DNA of 64,000 bases from CAG-791 sp963629395 (GCA_963629395.1 CAVGIV010000001.1:47699-111698); one strand, 5' to 3'. Positions 18,094 to 27,710 are shown, numbered from the stretch's first letter. The notes: generated from the sequence alone by a model not told the origin. A program made the numbers and translations.

Positions 18094-18615
18094 CTATACG
18101 CGTTCGTATGCAAGTCGCGGCGATCCATCCTCCAGGTGAATGATTCCGCAGTATGTAAATCCGTTTTTGGCAATAGCTCCCTGCATGACCTTGTTATCCC
18201 GATGCGTATCAATGCGCAGATGCGGCGTCCTCTGCAGAGCAAACGCAACCGCTCTTGCAAGCACGCCGTGAATCTGTCCGTCTCCGGCCACACGGTGAAT
18301 CACGCCATACGGCTGCTCTGATTTCCAGGTGCCCTCCTCGATTACGTCATAGCATGGATCGCCTGCCATGGAAAACATAAAGAACGCATGGACCCTGCCA
18401 GCCTCGTCCTCCATGACGTACAGCTGCTGCAGGGCGATATCCTTCTCCAGCTGTTCCCGGTTGGGGCCGCCGTTTTTCCACTGATTGGGATTTCCGGTCT
18501 GAACCATAAAGTCCCGTGCAAAGCCATAGATTTCCAGCAGCCTTGGCATGTCCGCCGGCACGGCCTTTCGAATTTCAATTTGCAAAGAGTGCACTGCTTC
18601 TGATCGATTCTCCAT
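18094..18615 (-). CDS. GNAT family N-acetyltransferase
   Basis: 173 residues. IRKAVPADMPRLLEIYGFAR is the usual first strand and helix; VHAFFMFSMAGDP and a following HRVAGDGQIHGVLARAVAFA cover the acetyl-CoA loop, in a slightly divergent form; RIDTHRDNKVMQGAIAKNGF is the C-terminal GNAT motif. Acceptor unknown. AGAGGTG lies before the ATG. Monocistronic and divergent from the ydcF-like gene. Confidence 0.82.
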   Translation of the reverse strand: MENRSEAVHSLQIEIRKAVPADMPRLLEIYGFARDFMVQTGNPNQWKNGGPNREQLEKDIALQQLYVMEDEAGRVHAFFMFSMAGDPCYDVIEEGTWKSEQPYGVIHRVAGDGQIHGVLARAVAFALQRTPHLRIDTHRDNKVMQGAIAKNGFTYCGIIHLEDGSPRLAYERV

Positions 18616-18795
18616 TCGTCACCTCTTTATACGGCTCTTGCGCCGTCAATGCTTACGCCTCCGCCAGGAAAACGCCTTAATCAGCGTTCCCATAAGTACA
18701 GGTATCTATTCAGAGTACATCGAATTCAAATAACTGGTATCATAGGGTTAAAACTTCTTTTGCCCCAAGCATCATACCGTCATCGGAGGATTCCC

Positions 18796-20037
18796 ATGCG
18801 ATTTACTATGAGATTTAATACGCGCAGCAAAAAGCCAACTGTATTCAGCATTATTGCATTGGCAGTCATTGCCGCTGTCTGCATCGGCATCCTCGCCGGC
18901 ACAGGGGCCGAGGCGCATGCCGCCCAGATCAATATTGTTCTGGATGTATTCTTCGCATCGACCATCGCCGTGCTTTTATGGGCGTTTCATGCACAGCTCC
19001 AATACAATCCTTACTCCTATAATACCATTTACTATGCCGGCTTTTCCTTTTTCCTGGCCTCTGTCCTGATCACACACATCCATCTGACCATTCATATCCT
19101 GCGGGATCCTCTGCAGCAAGGCGGGCAGAACATCGCGCAGATTCTTGCTCTTCTTAGCATGTCTGCCAGAAGCTATCTGCTTTTATCCTGGCCCTTCATT
19201 CTTGCGCTCTCTGCGGCCTTGTGCATCAGCAATGTTGCTCTGATCTGCCGCGAGGGAAAGCGGTTCGTGAATATCCTCGGCATTCTCCTTTCCTGCATGC
19301 TGCTAGGCGGTGAGATTCTTCTGACCATTGCCGACTATATGGCATCCAAAGGCAGCCTGCATACAGGCGCTCCGCTTATCCTGGTCAATGTATTTGCTGC
19401 AATATATCTGTATTTTGAATGCATGGTCATCGGCATCATCATTGCCCACGCCATTGCCGCCTCCTATGAACCACTGCCGGACAAGGACTACCTGATCGTG
19501 CTGGGGTGCTCGATACGTTCCGACGGCACCGTTTCTCCCCTGCTGCGGGATCGCCTTGACCGCGCTCTTGCCTTCCGGGAGGCGCAGCTGAGGGAAACCG
19601 GAAAGGATCTTATCTTCGTTACCTCCGGCGGTCAGGGCAGTGATGAGATCATCTCCGAAAGCGAGGCTATGAAGCGATATTTGATGGAAAAGGGAATTCC
19701 GGAGGATCGGATTCTGAAGGAGGATCAGTCGACAAGCACCTTTGAAAATATGAAATTCTCTAAGGCCAGAATTGAAGAAAGAAGTGCTGCGGCCAACGTC
19801 GCTTTTTCAACTACAAACTATCATGTGTTCCGCAGCGGGCTGTATGCACGGCGCGTCAAAATGCGTGCCGTAGGAATTGGTGCAAGGGCCAAGTGGTACT
19901 TTTGGCCCAATGCACTCGTTCGGGAATTTATCGGTCTTCTCACTGCGCACAGAGGCAAGCAGGCACTGATCATCACCGGTATGATTGTCCTCTATGCCAT
20001 ACTTGCCTTCAGTGTCAGCTGCGCCGGTGCGCTCTGA
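18796..20037 (+). CDS. YdcF/DUF218 family membrane protein
   Basis: 413 residues from the ATG at 18796 (GGAGGA five bases upstream). Seven or so hydrophobic segments in residues 15-230 are followed by a DUF218 (YdcF/SanA) domain: DYLIVLGCSIRSDGT, LRDRLDRALAF, VTSGGQGSDE, EDQSTSTFENMKFSK and STTNYHVFRS. DUF218 proteins have been linked to envelope integrity and vancomycin tolerance, without a settled reaction. A final hydrophobic segment (about 385-405) closes the protein. Confidence 0.85.
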   Translation: MRFTMRFNTRSKKPTVFSIIALAVIAAVCIGILAGTGAEAHAAQINIVLDVFFASTIAVLLWAFHAQLQYNPYSYNTIYYAGFSFFLASVLITHIHLTIHILRDPLQQGGQNIAQILALLSMSARSYLLLSWPFILALSAALCISNVALICREGKRFVNILGILLSCMLLGGEILLTIADYMASKGSLHTGAPLILVNVFAAIYLYFECMVIGIIIAHAIAASYEPLPDKDYLIVLGCSIRSDGTVSPLLRDRLDRALAFREAQLRETGKDLIFVTSGGQGSDEIISESEAMKRYLMEKGIPEDRILKEDQSTSTFENMKFSKARIEERSAAANVAFSTTNYHVFRSGLYARRVKMRAVGIGARAKWYFWPNALVREFIGLLTAHRGKQALIITGMIVLYAILAFSVSCAGAL

Positions 20038-20062
20038 TGAGTCCGAATACGGTCCCGCTTCT

Positions 20063-21235
20063 TTAAAAACTCAGTGTGTCTATCCCCGGAACAAGGCGTC
20101 CCAGCTGCTCCTTGCAGTGCTCTGTCATCCGTTCTCTGTCAGGCTCATCCCTGCGAATGGCACGCCGCAAAAGACGCGCATATCCGATAACCTTCGCCTT
20201 ATTCTCCACCTCGGTTATCCGTTCCGGATCCTCTGTCCCAAGGTAAGCCATAAGCACCTTGCGCCAGAAGACGCTTGTAACCTCAAACGGCACTCCAAGG
20301 AAACGCATGATTTCCTCATGATCCAATTCACCAAATCCAACCAGCGCGTTGAAGATGGATCCCAGCTCGAACACCGGATGCCCCATGCACAGAGTGTCCA
20401 TATCGATCAATATAGCCTCTCCGTCCCGCATCATGACATTGTTCGGATGATAGTCTCCGTGCAGCATGGTGTTGCACTCCGGAACCGTCTCCACCAGCGT
20501 GCACAGCTTGTCGCTGATCTCCTCCGGCAAATAGTTCCTGTCGAAATCCACCCATTTCATTGCAACCTGCTTCATATCCGGCAGGCCTTCGGCTTCCACC
20601 TGAGTCTCATGGATCTGACGCAGCAGCCCCACGAAGATCTCAACCGTTTTATCCAAATGCTCCGGATCCTCCTGGATCATTTTGGAAAGCGAGGCCGCCT
20701 CCAAAAGCTCCATCACCGTGCCATACCCTTTGCCGACGCGGACAACATCGTACGGAATGGCCGTATTGATTCCCATGACCAGAGCCTTCCTAGCCAGCTC
20801 CCTCTCACGCTGAATGTCCGGCAATGCATCCGCCTGAAAATACACCTTTACAATCGTCTCTGCATCGTACCGGTAGATGATGCCGTTGGCCCCTCGGCCG
20901 ATAACATTGCAGCCCTCCACAGAAAGATGCCGATATCCTTTCTGAACCGTCATCATCTCCGTAAATCCAGTCATCTCCAGGATGTCATAGACCTCCGGGC
21001 ATACATTGAGCAGCGTCAGCTCTATCTTTTTCTTGCGCAAACGCAAAAAGATGCGAAGACCGGCACTGGATATATATTCCAGCTGCTCCGCATCGATCAC
21101 CACTTCGTTTCCCGGCGCAGCGGTGAGGGCGTCGGTAATTTGCTCTTCAACCAATGACGCATTGGAGGCATCCACTCTTCCGCTCAGGTATATAACAAGC
21201 TGATCATCGTTTATCTGATACGTAACACCTTCCAT
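20063..21235 (-). CDS. STAS domain fused to aminoglycoside-phosphotransferase-like kinase
   Basis: 390 residues from ATG 21235 (AAAGGG six bases upstream). Residues 1-95 are a STAS anti-sigma-antagonist fold with LEYISSAGLRIFLRL, whose Ser is the usual phosphorylation site. From about residue 105 a protein-kinase-like or phosphotransferase fold follows: GRGANGIIYRYDAETIVKVY, catalytic LHGDYHPNNVMM and metal-binding ILIDMDTLCMGHP. This matches the TIGR02172-type fusion. It is the third gene of a STAS, HD, STAS-kinase run, which suggests a partner-switching signal pathway; target unknown. Confidence 0.8.
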   Translation of the reverse strand: MEGVTYQINDDQLVIYLSGRVDASNASLVEEQITDALTAAPGNEVVIDAEQLEYISSAGLRIFLRLRKKKIELTLLNVCPEVYDILEMTGFTEMMTVQKGYRHLSVEGCNVIGRGANGIIYRYDAETIVKVYFQADALPDIQRERELARKALVMGINTAIPYDVVRVGKGYGTVMELLEAASLSKMIQEDPEHLDKTVEIFVGLLRQIHETQVEAEGLPDMKQVAMKWVDFDRNYLPEEISDKLCTLVETVPECNTMLHGDYHPNNVMMRDGEAILIDMDTLCMGHPVFELGSIFNALVGFGELDHEEIMRFLGVPFEVTSVFWRKVLMAYLGTEDPERITEVENKAKVIGYARLLRRAIRRDEPDRERMTEHCKEQLGRLVPGIDTLSF

Positions 21236-21276
21236 ACATTTCCCTTTCCAGTCATCCCGGTATGGCGTTTGTAGAA

Positions 21277-21843
21277 TCAAACGCCTTTGAATATCTGCTG
21301 AATCAGCGCATCAAATTCCTTCCAGGCTCTCGTATCTGAAAGCTCACTCACATTCTCTGCGATGCTGCGGTAATACCAGGCCTGCTCCGCCGGATCCTTC
21401 TGGTTAAAGCTCTGCCAGACATCGTGGCCTTCCACCTTCCAGGCCGGATATATGGAACGCAGATTGGACAGCTTATCCCCAAGGTACAGAATCTTAACAT
21501 CAAGATCATCAATGCCCTGCAGAAAGTCAATGGATTCCTGCTTGCGCAGCTTCCACGTGCTTGTTGCCGGCAGTTCCTTTCTCTTATTCTCTGTCTCCGA
21601 TCCGACCAGCTCTGCTACGCGCTTCCCGAAACGCTCCTCCACCTCCTGAATGGTGACTCCCGCATCCTCCACAACATCATGGAGCATCGCAGCCGCAATG
21701 ACCTCCTGACTGCTCGTCATAGTGCTGACAATCACAGCAACCTCCATCGGATGGAGAATATACGGCAAACCGGCTCTCTTACGGCGCATCCCGTCATGCG
21801 CCTTTACTGCAAAAGTACTTGCTTCACTCACTAATTCCATCAT
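21277..21843 (-). CDS. HD-domain hydrolase of the RelA/SpoT (Mesh1-like) type
   Basis: 188 residues. FAVKAHDGMRRKRAGLPYIL, LHPMEVAV, MLHDVVEDAGVT and LGDKLSNLR match the hydrolase domain of RelA/SpoT and small alarmone hydrolases; no synthetase or TGS domain is present. Likely metal-dependent hydrolysis of (p)ppGpp or a related nucleotide, cytoplasmic; the substrate is inferred from the family. The ATG overlaps the upstream STAS gene by four bases and the STAS-kinase gene follows after 41 bases. Confidence 0.82.
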   Translation of the reverse strand: MMELVSEASTFAVKAHDGMRRKRAGLPYILHPMEVAVIVSTMTSSQEVIAAAMLHDVVEDAGVTIQEVEERFGKRVAELVGSETENKRKELPATSTWKLRKQESIDFLQGIDDLDVKILYLGDKLSNLRSIYPAWKVEGHDVWQSFNQKDPAEQAWYYRSIAENVSELSDTRAWKEFDALIQQIFKGV

Positions 21844-22136
21844 TTGATTACCAATATGTCTGCAAATCCAGTCATTTCAAAAACCTGCATTACGTCCTCG
21901 CACACGCCGGTAACGACCATTGTCCCCTTCTTGCTCATCATCTTATGGGCACCGAGCAGGACACGCAGTCCCGCAGAGGAAACATACTCCACGGCCGCCA
22001 TATCGATTGTAAGCTCCGTTATCTGCTCCGGAAGTGCAGCAATCTCCTTCTCCAGCTCCGGTGATGTAATGGTATCCAGCCTTCCTTCGATATGCAGCAC
22101 GACTTTCTCGCCCGCCTGTTCCGCATGAATTGTCAT
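21840..22136 (-). CDS. STAS-domain anti-sigma factor antagonist
   Basis: 98 residues, a single STAS domain: VVLHIEGRLDTITSPELEKE at the start, and MAAVEYVSSAGLRVLLGAH with the phosphorylatable Ser. SpoIIAA/RsbV-like proteins bind and release anti-sigma kinases depending on phosphorylation. No RsbW-type kinase or sigma factor lies beside it, so its partner must be elsewhere or be the phosphotransferase-like protein two genes downstream. AAAGGAG lies nine bases before the ATG. First gene of the cassette. Confidence 0.88.
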   Translation of the reverse strand: MTIHAEQAGEKVVLHIEGRLDTITSPELEKEIAALPEQITELTIDMAAVEYVSSAGLRVLLGAHKMMSKKGTMVVTGVCEDVMQVFEMTGFADILVIK

Positions 22137-22186
22137 TTACGTATACTCCTTTCCTGTTCCTGCATCTTCATTATCTTAACACATTT

Positions 22187-22256
22187 GTAACTATTCAGAG
22201 CCCCTTCGCAAAAATGCGCTGCAGCAGTGATTGGGCCAATGGACTCTGAATAGTCC
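22187..22256. repeat. Short palindromic repeat family copy
   Basis: Ends GTAACTATTCAGAGCCC and GGACTCTGAATAGTC form a terminal inverted repeat; the centre holds CGCAAAAATGCGCTGCAGCA. It directly follows the TAG stop of the MFS gene (22258). Confidence 0.75.
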
Positions 22257-22257
22257 C

Positions 22258-23469
22258 CTACTTGTTATGTTCTCTGACTGCAGAAGGAAACATATGAAGG
22301 CTCTTCCACATTGCATACGTATACAGCACAATACCGGCCACGGAAAAGCCCTGCATTCCCCACAGAGTCACGCGCAGTCCCAAATGCTCCAGCATCGGTC
22401 CTCCGAGCAAGGTGGCTATCAGACACCCCACCGTATAGGCACTGCCGACCAGTGCCTGTCCTTTAAGAAATTTACTTTCCGGAAGCGTGTGCGCAACATA
22501 GCGCAAACCTGCCGGCACATAAATCGCATATCCGGCAAACTGCAGCAGCTCTGCAGCATATACAAAATAGATGTTCGGCGCCAGCATAATACAGAAATTC
22601 TTCAATATCCACACAAAGCCGGCGGCGGCAAGCAGCCTTCGATTTCCGAAGCGATCTGCCATTTTCCGGTACAGCAGCATGGCCGGCAGCTCCATCATCG
22701 CAGATATAAACATCGCCGTGCCAAGATTCGCACTGTTTCCGCCTACACGCTGCAGGATCTGAAGAAGGTATGTCTGCATAAAGCAATGGGATGTAATGAT
22801 GAAAATCGCCCCCCACAAAAAAGCATAGAGCTGCGGATATTCCTTCAGCAGAATTTTCTTCTCCGCCGGCGTCACCTCTGCTGGCTGCCGCCCCTCTACA
22901 TTCGGGGCATGGAACAGGAGAACGAATATGCAAAGCAAGCTGCAGGGAATGATATAAAGCACCGGAAACACATCCGGCGAAGAAGCCTCAATGATATGTC
23001 CACCGATCAGGCTTCCAACCGAGAATGCCGCTGAACCGAAGCCCCGCCCCACACTGAAATTAATCCGCATCCCCTGCTCGTTATAACCGCGGTACAGCGC
23101 AACTACAAACGACATGGATGCCTGTGACAATACATTCAAGACCGTATACAGAATGGCAAAGATCAAACCTCCCTCGGAGGTAAACAACAAGGCAAGTGCT
23201 GCCGCTATAGAAATAACCTGCACGCCGACAACGACATTGCCGATCCTCATCCCCGTCCGCTCAACAAACGAAACAATCAGCATCTGAATTATGACACACA
23301 GAAGGCACCCAATTCCCAGTATGATACCGATTTGGCCGTCTGAAAACCCTCGATCCAGCATATAGGCAGCGGCAAACGAGGACGGAATGGATAAGGCTGC
23401 AAAATACAGAAATTGAATAATGATATAGAATATATTCGCGTTTTTCTCATTGATATGAATCATTTTCAC
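22258..23469 (-). CDS. MFS transporter (MFS_1-like)
   Basis: 403 residues with about 12 hydrophobic segments. The cytoplasmic loop between helices 2 and 3 (VERTGMRIGN), the motif RINFSVGRGFGSAAFSVGSL and RKMADRFGNRRLL resemble the LacY-like / MFS_1_like branch that imports oligosaccharides or nucleosides; substrate unassigned. The start may be GTG 23469, which gives an overlap with the phosphopantetheinyl transferase gene, or ATG 23463; the ribosome site does not decide. Translationally coupled to the upstream gene. Confidence 0.82.
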   Translation of the reverse strand: MKMIHINEKNANIFYIIIQFLYFAALSIPSSFAAAYMLDRGFSDGQIGIILGIGCLLCVIIQMLIVSFVERTGMRIGNVVVGVQVISIAAALALLFTSEGGLIFAILYTVLNVLSQASMSFVVALYRGYNEQGMRINFSVGRGFGSAAFSVGSLIGGHIIEASSPDVFPVLYIIPCSLLCIFVLLFHAPNVEGRQPAEVTPAEKKILLKEYPQLYAFLWGAIFIITSHCFMQTYLLQILQRVGGNSANLGTAMFISAMMELPAMLLYRKMADRFGNRRLLAAAGFVWILKNFCIMLAPNIYFVYAAELLQFAGYAIYVPAGLRYVAHTLPESKFLKGQALVGSAYTVGCLIATLLGGPMLEHLGLRVTLWGMQGFSVAGIVLYTYAMWKSLHMFPSAVREHNK

Positions 23470-24098
23470 CTCACAACTCCCTCACTCTTCCTAACACACA
23501 CTGACAGCGCATATTGATTTTCCATTTCTATTCTCCCACAGAGCATCCGTCCGTCAAGCAGTACTTCCTCCCCCCGGAGCAGCGGCAAAGCGTCAAAAGA
23601 TGAAAGCGCTCTGTGCAGCCCTTCTCCCAGTGCCTTTACAACGCTTTCCTTCATCGTCCAGAGCTGCAGGAAGCGCTCCGCCTGTTTCCGGTCGTCCTCG
23701 TCCTGATAAATCCAGTCTCTTTCCTCCGGCGCAGCCACATACCGGATCAGTCCATCGAGGTCCCTGCTCCGCTTCCGATCCATACTCTCTATGTCCACTC
23801 CAACGGGCGTCCTTGCTGTCGCCAGAACAATGTACTCCCCGCTGTGCGAGAGGTTAAAGTGCAGCTCGCACGAATCCGCCAGGGGCTTTCCGTATTCTCC
23901 CGTTCGAAGGTCACGGTCCTCCACTCCCAGCGTCTCATAAAGAAGCGCTCCGGCGCCGATGCACCGCAGCCGGTCCTCTCGGAAGCGAAACTGCATCGCC
24001 CTCTCATAGCGGAGCGGGAAATGCAGTCTGCAGTACTCCTCCGAATACTGCGCGGCTTCTTCTATGGTCATTTTGTAAATTGCCGCCTCCGGCTTCAT
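23466..24098 (-). CDS. Sfp-type 4'-phosphopantetheinyl transferase
   Basis: 210 residues from ATG 24098 (GGAG five bases upstream); an upstream ATG at 24125 would add nine. It attaches the phosphopantetheine arm of CoA to a carrier-protein serine. Diagnostic blocks: LHFNLSHSGEYIVLA, PVGVDIESM and WTMKESVVKALGEGL. Residue spacing fits the Sfp rather than the shorter AcpS type. No carrier protein, PKS or NRPS gene lies in the window, so its carrier is elsewhere. Confidence 0.88.
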   Translation of the reverse strand: MKPEAAIYKMTIEEAAQYSEEYCRLHFPLRYERAMQFRFREDRLRCIGAGALLYETLGVEDRDLRTGEYGKPLADSCELHFNLSHSGEYIVLATARTPVGVDIESMDRKRSRDLDGLIRYVAAPEERDWIYQDEDDRKQAERFLQLWTMKESVVKALGEGLHRALSSFDALPLLRGEEVLLDGRMLCGRIEMENQYALSVCVRKSEGVVR

Positions 24099-24204
24099 TC
24101 TCGCTCCGTTCCCTTTGTCCTGCATACTGATCCGCATTCCCTAAGCAACATCCGACGAATCACAAGGATTTGCAAAGGAATTTGCTGTCTCGAAACGCAG
24201 CCTC

Positions 24205-26412
24205 CTAACAAGCCCGGATGTATATCTGCAGTGCATCATTATCCGTGCCGGGTGCCGGCAGCGTAAGTCCTGCGTTCTCCAGCACACCGCCGGGAAGCTG
24301 CACTTCCCCAAGCTCCGGTCTGGCGGCCATCTGCACCTTGTACATCGTCTCCGTATTCAGGCCGCGCACATATATATGATACGGGCACGGATTCGCCTCC
24401 ACGCCGTGGTAGACGGCCGTAACAAGCGCCTCGCTCTGATCCGCAGCCGCCATCTCCCAGGCTGTGCACGAATCCTCCGGCTTCGACAGGCGGTAATACT
24501 CACCATACTGAATCAGATCGTAAAACTCCGTGAAGGTGTGAATCTGCTGCCGAACCTCTTCCTTTTCTTCCGGCGTCATCCTGGTAATATCCAGTTCATA
24601 TCCAAAGGTTCCGGCCATAGCCACGCACCCTCTGGTGTGCAGGGGCGTCACGCGTCCCGTCTGGTGATTCGGAACCGCGCTGACATGGGCACCCATTGCG
24701 GACACCGGATATCCAAGAGATGTTCCGTATTGAATAGATACACGATTTAGTGCATCCGTGTTGTCGCTGGTCCAGATCTGCGGCGTGTAATACAGCATGC
24801 CGGCGTCAAACCGTCCGCCGCCTCCGCTGCAGCCCTCGATCAGAACCTCCGGGAACTGCTGGTGGAGCTGCTCCAGCACATAGTACAGTCCCAGAATATA
24901 CCGATGGGCAAACTCGCCCTGGTGCCGCGCATCCAGGCCCAGACTGTATTTATCACAGATACTGCGGTTCATGTCCCACTTCACATAGCTGATCGGTGCG
25001 CTGCGCAGAATCGTGCAGATCCTCTCCAGAATATAATCGCAGATTTCCCGTCTGGAATAATCCAAAACCAGCTGATTGCGTCCAAGGCACGGCTTGCGCT
25101 CCGGTGCCGCAATCGCCCAGTCCGGGTGCTCCCGGTACAGATCACTGTCCACCGAAATCGCCTCCGGCTCAAACCAGATTCCGAACAGCATTCCTTCCTC
25201 TGTGATCTTTTCCGCCATGCTCTTAAGCGTACAGCCAAGCTTCTCCTCATTGGGATACCAGTCGCCCAGCGCACAGTTGTCGCTGTCCCGTCTGCCAAAC
25301 CAGCCGTCATCCATGACGAACAGCTCAATTCCCATACTATGCGCTTCTCTGGCGATGGAAATCAGCTTCTCACCGGTAAAGTCAAAGTACGTTGCCTCCC
25401 AGTTGTTGATCAAGACCGGACGTCTTTTATGCTTCCACGGTCCGCGGCACACGTTTTCCCGAATGGTCTTGTGGAAATTGCGGCTCAGCTGTCCCAGACC
25501 GTTTCCGCTGTAGGCCATCATCACCTGCGGCAGGTCCAGATGCTCCCCCGGCTCCAGATCCCAGGAAAACTCATCCGGATGAATACCGCACAGGAATCTC
25601 GTCTGATTTACCTGATCCTTTTCCACCTCCATGAGGAAATCTCCGCTGTACAGGAAGGAAAATCCGTAGCACTTCCCCTGCGTCTCTGTTGCATCCTGCT
25701 CACACAGAATGGAAAACGGATGATACTGGTGGCTGCTGGTTCCGCGCACACTTCCGACTGATGAGAGGCCATGCGGCAGCGGGTGCCTTTGCGCATTCCG
25801 CTCCATCGCATGCCGTCCGTACAGCGTAATCCAGTCATAATCCCCAAAGGGAAAATCCAGGCATACCGATGCAGCCTTCTCGATCTGCAGCGCTTTTCCT
25901 CCCGCATTTATAAGCCGCGTAGACCGCACAATGACGTCCTGCGCCTCCAGAACGCCATACCACAGCTCCACCTCCAGGCCGCTGCAGTCGTCTCTTAGCC
26001 GGATGCACAGGCTTTTCGATGCAGCCTCCTCCTCATAGACAGCCGGAAGACCTTCTATACCGTACAAGCCCTCCATTATGCGGTAGTCCACATAATGAAG
26101 CGCCGCCGTCTGATTTCCTTCCGGTTCTCTTACCCGCAGCCCGGTTATGCGGTAATCACCTGTGCCAAAGCAGCTGTATTCCTGCGGCAGTACATCCAAT
26201 GAGTAGGTCCGATCCTTCGTGCCCACGTCATATGGATTCCCGCAGAAGCCGCGGTCTGCAAACGAAAGCTGTCCATACAGATCACAGTCAGCGATACGGC
26301 CGCCGTAATATGTATGAATCAGATTCCCTTTGTCATCAATCTTCATCTGATAAGTGGAATGCTCCGTATGCAGGTCAATACGGCCTGCCGCCGCATCCAT
26401 CACAATTGCCAT
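24205..26412 (-). CDS. Alpha-galactosidase, GH36
   Basis: 735 residues, a full-length tetrameric-type GH36 enzyme. N-terminal beta-sandwich (about 1-325), (beta/alpha)8 barrel, and a C-terminal beta domain. Nucleophile Asp480 in YVKWDMNRS and acid/base Asp550 in IWTSDNTDALNR are at the positions expected for the family. FVMDDGWFGRRD and LFGIWFEPEAIS are further GH36 signatures. No signal peptide, so it cuts imported raffinose-type or galactomannan oligosaccharides in the cytoplasm. No sugar transporter is adjacent; the closest is the MFS gene two genes away. Confidence 0.93.
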   Translation of the reverse strand: MAIVMDAAAGRIDLHTEHSTYQMKIDDKGNLIHTYYGGRIADCDLYGQLSFADRGFCGNPYDVGTKDRTYSLDVLPQEYSCFGTGDYRITGLRVREPEGNQTAALHYVDYRIMEGLYGIEGLPAVYEEEAASKSLCIRLRDDCSGLEVELWYGVLEAQDVIVRSTRLINAGGKALQIEKAASVCLDFPFGDYDWITLYGRHAMERNAQRHPLPHGLSSVGSVRGTSSHQYHPFSILCEQDATETQGKCYGFSFLYSGDFLMEVEKDQVNQTRFLCGIHPDEFSWDLEPGEHLDLPQVMMAYSGNGLGQLSRNFHKTIRENVCRGPWKHKRRPVLINNWEATYFDFTGEKLISIAREAHSMGIELFVMDDGWFGRRDSDNCALGDWYPNEEKLGCTLKSMAEKITEEGMLFGIWFEPEAISVDSDLYREHPDWAIAAPERKPCLGRNQLVLDYSRREICDYILERICTILRSAPISYVKWDMNRSICDKYSLGLDARHQGEFAHRYILGLYYVLEQLHQQFPEVLIEGCSGGGGRFDAGMLYYTPQIWTSDNTDALNRVSIQYGTSLGYPVSAMGAHVSAVPNHQTGRVTPLHTRGCVAMAGTFGYELDITRMTPEEKEEVRQQIHTFTEFYDLIQYGEYYRLSKPEDSCTAWEMAAADQSEALVTAVYHGVEANPCPYHIYVRGLNTETMYKVQMAARPELGEVQLPGGVLENAGLTLPAPGTDNDALQIYIRAC

Positions 26413-26485
26413 GGCTTCCCCTCCCGGCTGCTAAGGTGCCTTGCAGCCCATCATCCATTCCTGTTCCAATACTAAGGCTCTTCCG

Positions 26486-27436
26486 TTACTTTTCGAATCC
26501 GTCGATCACATCGTCATTCGGCAGATAATCCCAGGTGCTGTCTGTAATTCTCACCACCAGACTGTTGTCACTGTCCCGGTAGATCACGGCCGAAATATCG
26601 TTCCCGCTCGGATCCATCGCGGTAAAGGTCATCTTGTGATCCGCAAAGGTTCCGGTTCCATTCTCCAGACTGCACAGTCTGAAAAGATCCAGATCCACGC
26701 GGAAGGTGCCGTCTGCGTTGTCTGCTATTGTAAGTGTGCTGCCATCATAGCTGCGCTCGCGCTTGCCAAGGAAGTAATCATTTAACTCCTTCTCACGATC
26801 TGCCTCCGGATCATCCGTAGCATCGCCCTGCAGCGGCACATACAGATTCTCCGCATAGACCTGTATATCCATGCCGTCCAGACTCGGACCTGTCGCTGAA
26901 AGGGAATACGTCACGCCAGACACTGCATCGTACCAGTTCACGAGCTGTACATCATCCACCGTCTGATCATTAAGATCACACTGCCCGTAGTACATGGCCT
27001 CCAGCCCGGAGACCGTCCCCTCGTCACCGGTCCAATCCATATATATGCCGGAGATATCGGTCAGTGCGTCCGCCATTTGCATGCGGTAGACCCACGCCGC
27101 ATCATCCAGGTCATATCTCATCTGCGCAAGCTTGCCCTCTTCCATATAGCTGTACGCAACATTTTCCGCGCCGTCCGGCGGTACCATGGAAAAGCCCGTT
27201 GCCTCCGCGACGCCCTCCGCATCCGACTCTGTCCACGGATTTGCAATCTCCGTTGTCTCCTCCTGGTCCGCACTTTCGCCTTGCGCCGCATCCTCGCTCT
27301 TGCCCGTTTCTGCTGATTCTGTCGACGCCTCTGCCGAAGACGTCTCCGCAGTCGCAGCGGATGTGGAACCGCATCCCGCCAGCCATGCCGCACTCAGAGT
27401 AATTGTCAGTAATGACAAAACGTATCTTTTCTTCAT
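26486..27436 (-). CDS. Secreted lipoprotein, function unknown
   Basis: 316 residues. Signal peptide with lipobox LAGC (Cys22), then a low-complexity Ser/Ala/Glu linker (about 24-68), then a globular domain with weakly repeated elements (WTESDAEGVAEATGF, MRYDLDDAAWVYRMQMADALTDISGI) and a C-terminal beta-rich part after about residue 215 (YDGSTLTIADNADGTFRVDL). Anchored on the outer membrane leaflet face. I do not recognise a catalytic motif. AAGGAG lies six bases before the ATG. Confidence 0.8.
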   Translation of the reverse strand: MKKRYVLSLLTITLSAAWLAGCGSTSAATAETSSAEASTESAETGKSEDAAQGESADQEETTEIANPWTESDAEGVAEATGFSMVPPDGAENVAYSYMEEGKLAQMRYDLDDAAWVYRMQMADALTDISGIYMDWTGDEGTVSGLEAMYYGQCDLNDQTVDDVQLVNWYDAVSGVTYSLSATGPSLDGMDIQVYAENLYVPLQGDATDDPEADREKELNDYFLGKRERSYDGSTLTIADNADGTFRVDLDLFRLCSLENGTGTFADHKMTFTAMDPSGNDISAVIYRDSDNSLVVRITDSTWDYLPNDDVIDGFEK

Positions 27437-27452
27437 TCCAGACTCCTTCTTG

Positions 27453-27686
27453 TTACACGATCATCGCAATCACTGCCACGATCAAACCAATCGTAATCAC
27501 AAAAGGCATCAGGCAGCACCCGCAGCCTCCTCTTCTCGGCGGCGGTGGCGGTCCCCAGGGTCCTCCTCCCATCGGTCTGTGCGGGCCGCCCATTCTCGGT
27601 CCGTGAGGTCCTCCCATTCGCGGCCCACGAGGGCCGCCCATTCCCGGGCCGCCAGGCCCAGGTCCGTGTCCAGGTCCATGCATCAT
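27453..27686 (-). CDS. Gly/Pro-rich small membrane protein
   Basis: 77 residues. The first 50 are almost all Gly, Pro, His, Met and Arg, with a repeated GGPRGPRM / GGPHGPRM unit; then RRGGCGCC and a single hydrophobic C-terminal segment (about 58-77) that ends at the last residue. AGGAGG lies six bases before the ATG. This is a tail-anchored layout with a CGCC motif at the membrane border, which could be acylated or bind metal. Function unknown. It lies 16 bases upstream of the lipoprotein gene and probably shares its transcript. Confidence 0.7.
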   Translation of the reverse strand: MMHGPGHGPGPGGPGMGGPRGPRMGGPHGPRMGGPHRPMGGGPWGPPPPPRRGGCGCCLMPFVITIGLIVAVIAMIV

Positions 27687-27710
27687 GCTATTCCTCCTTT
27701 ATTCTCCATA

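Noticed and set aside
23466..26412. Possible secondary-metabolite cluster around the phosphopantetheinyl transferase
   Set aside because: No carrier protein, PKS, NRPS or tailoring gene is adjacent; neighbours are an MFS transporter and an alpha-galactosidase.
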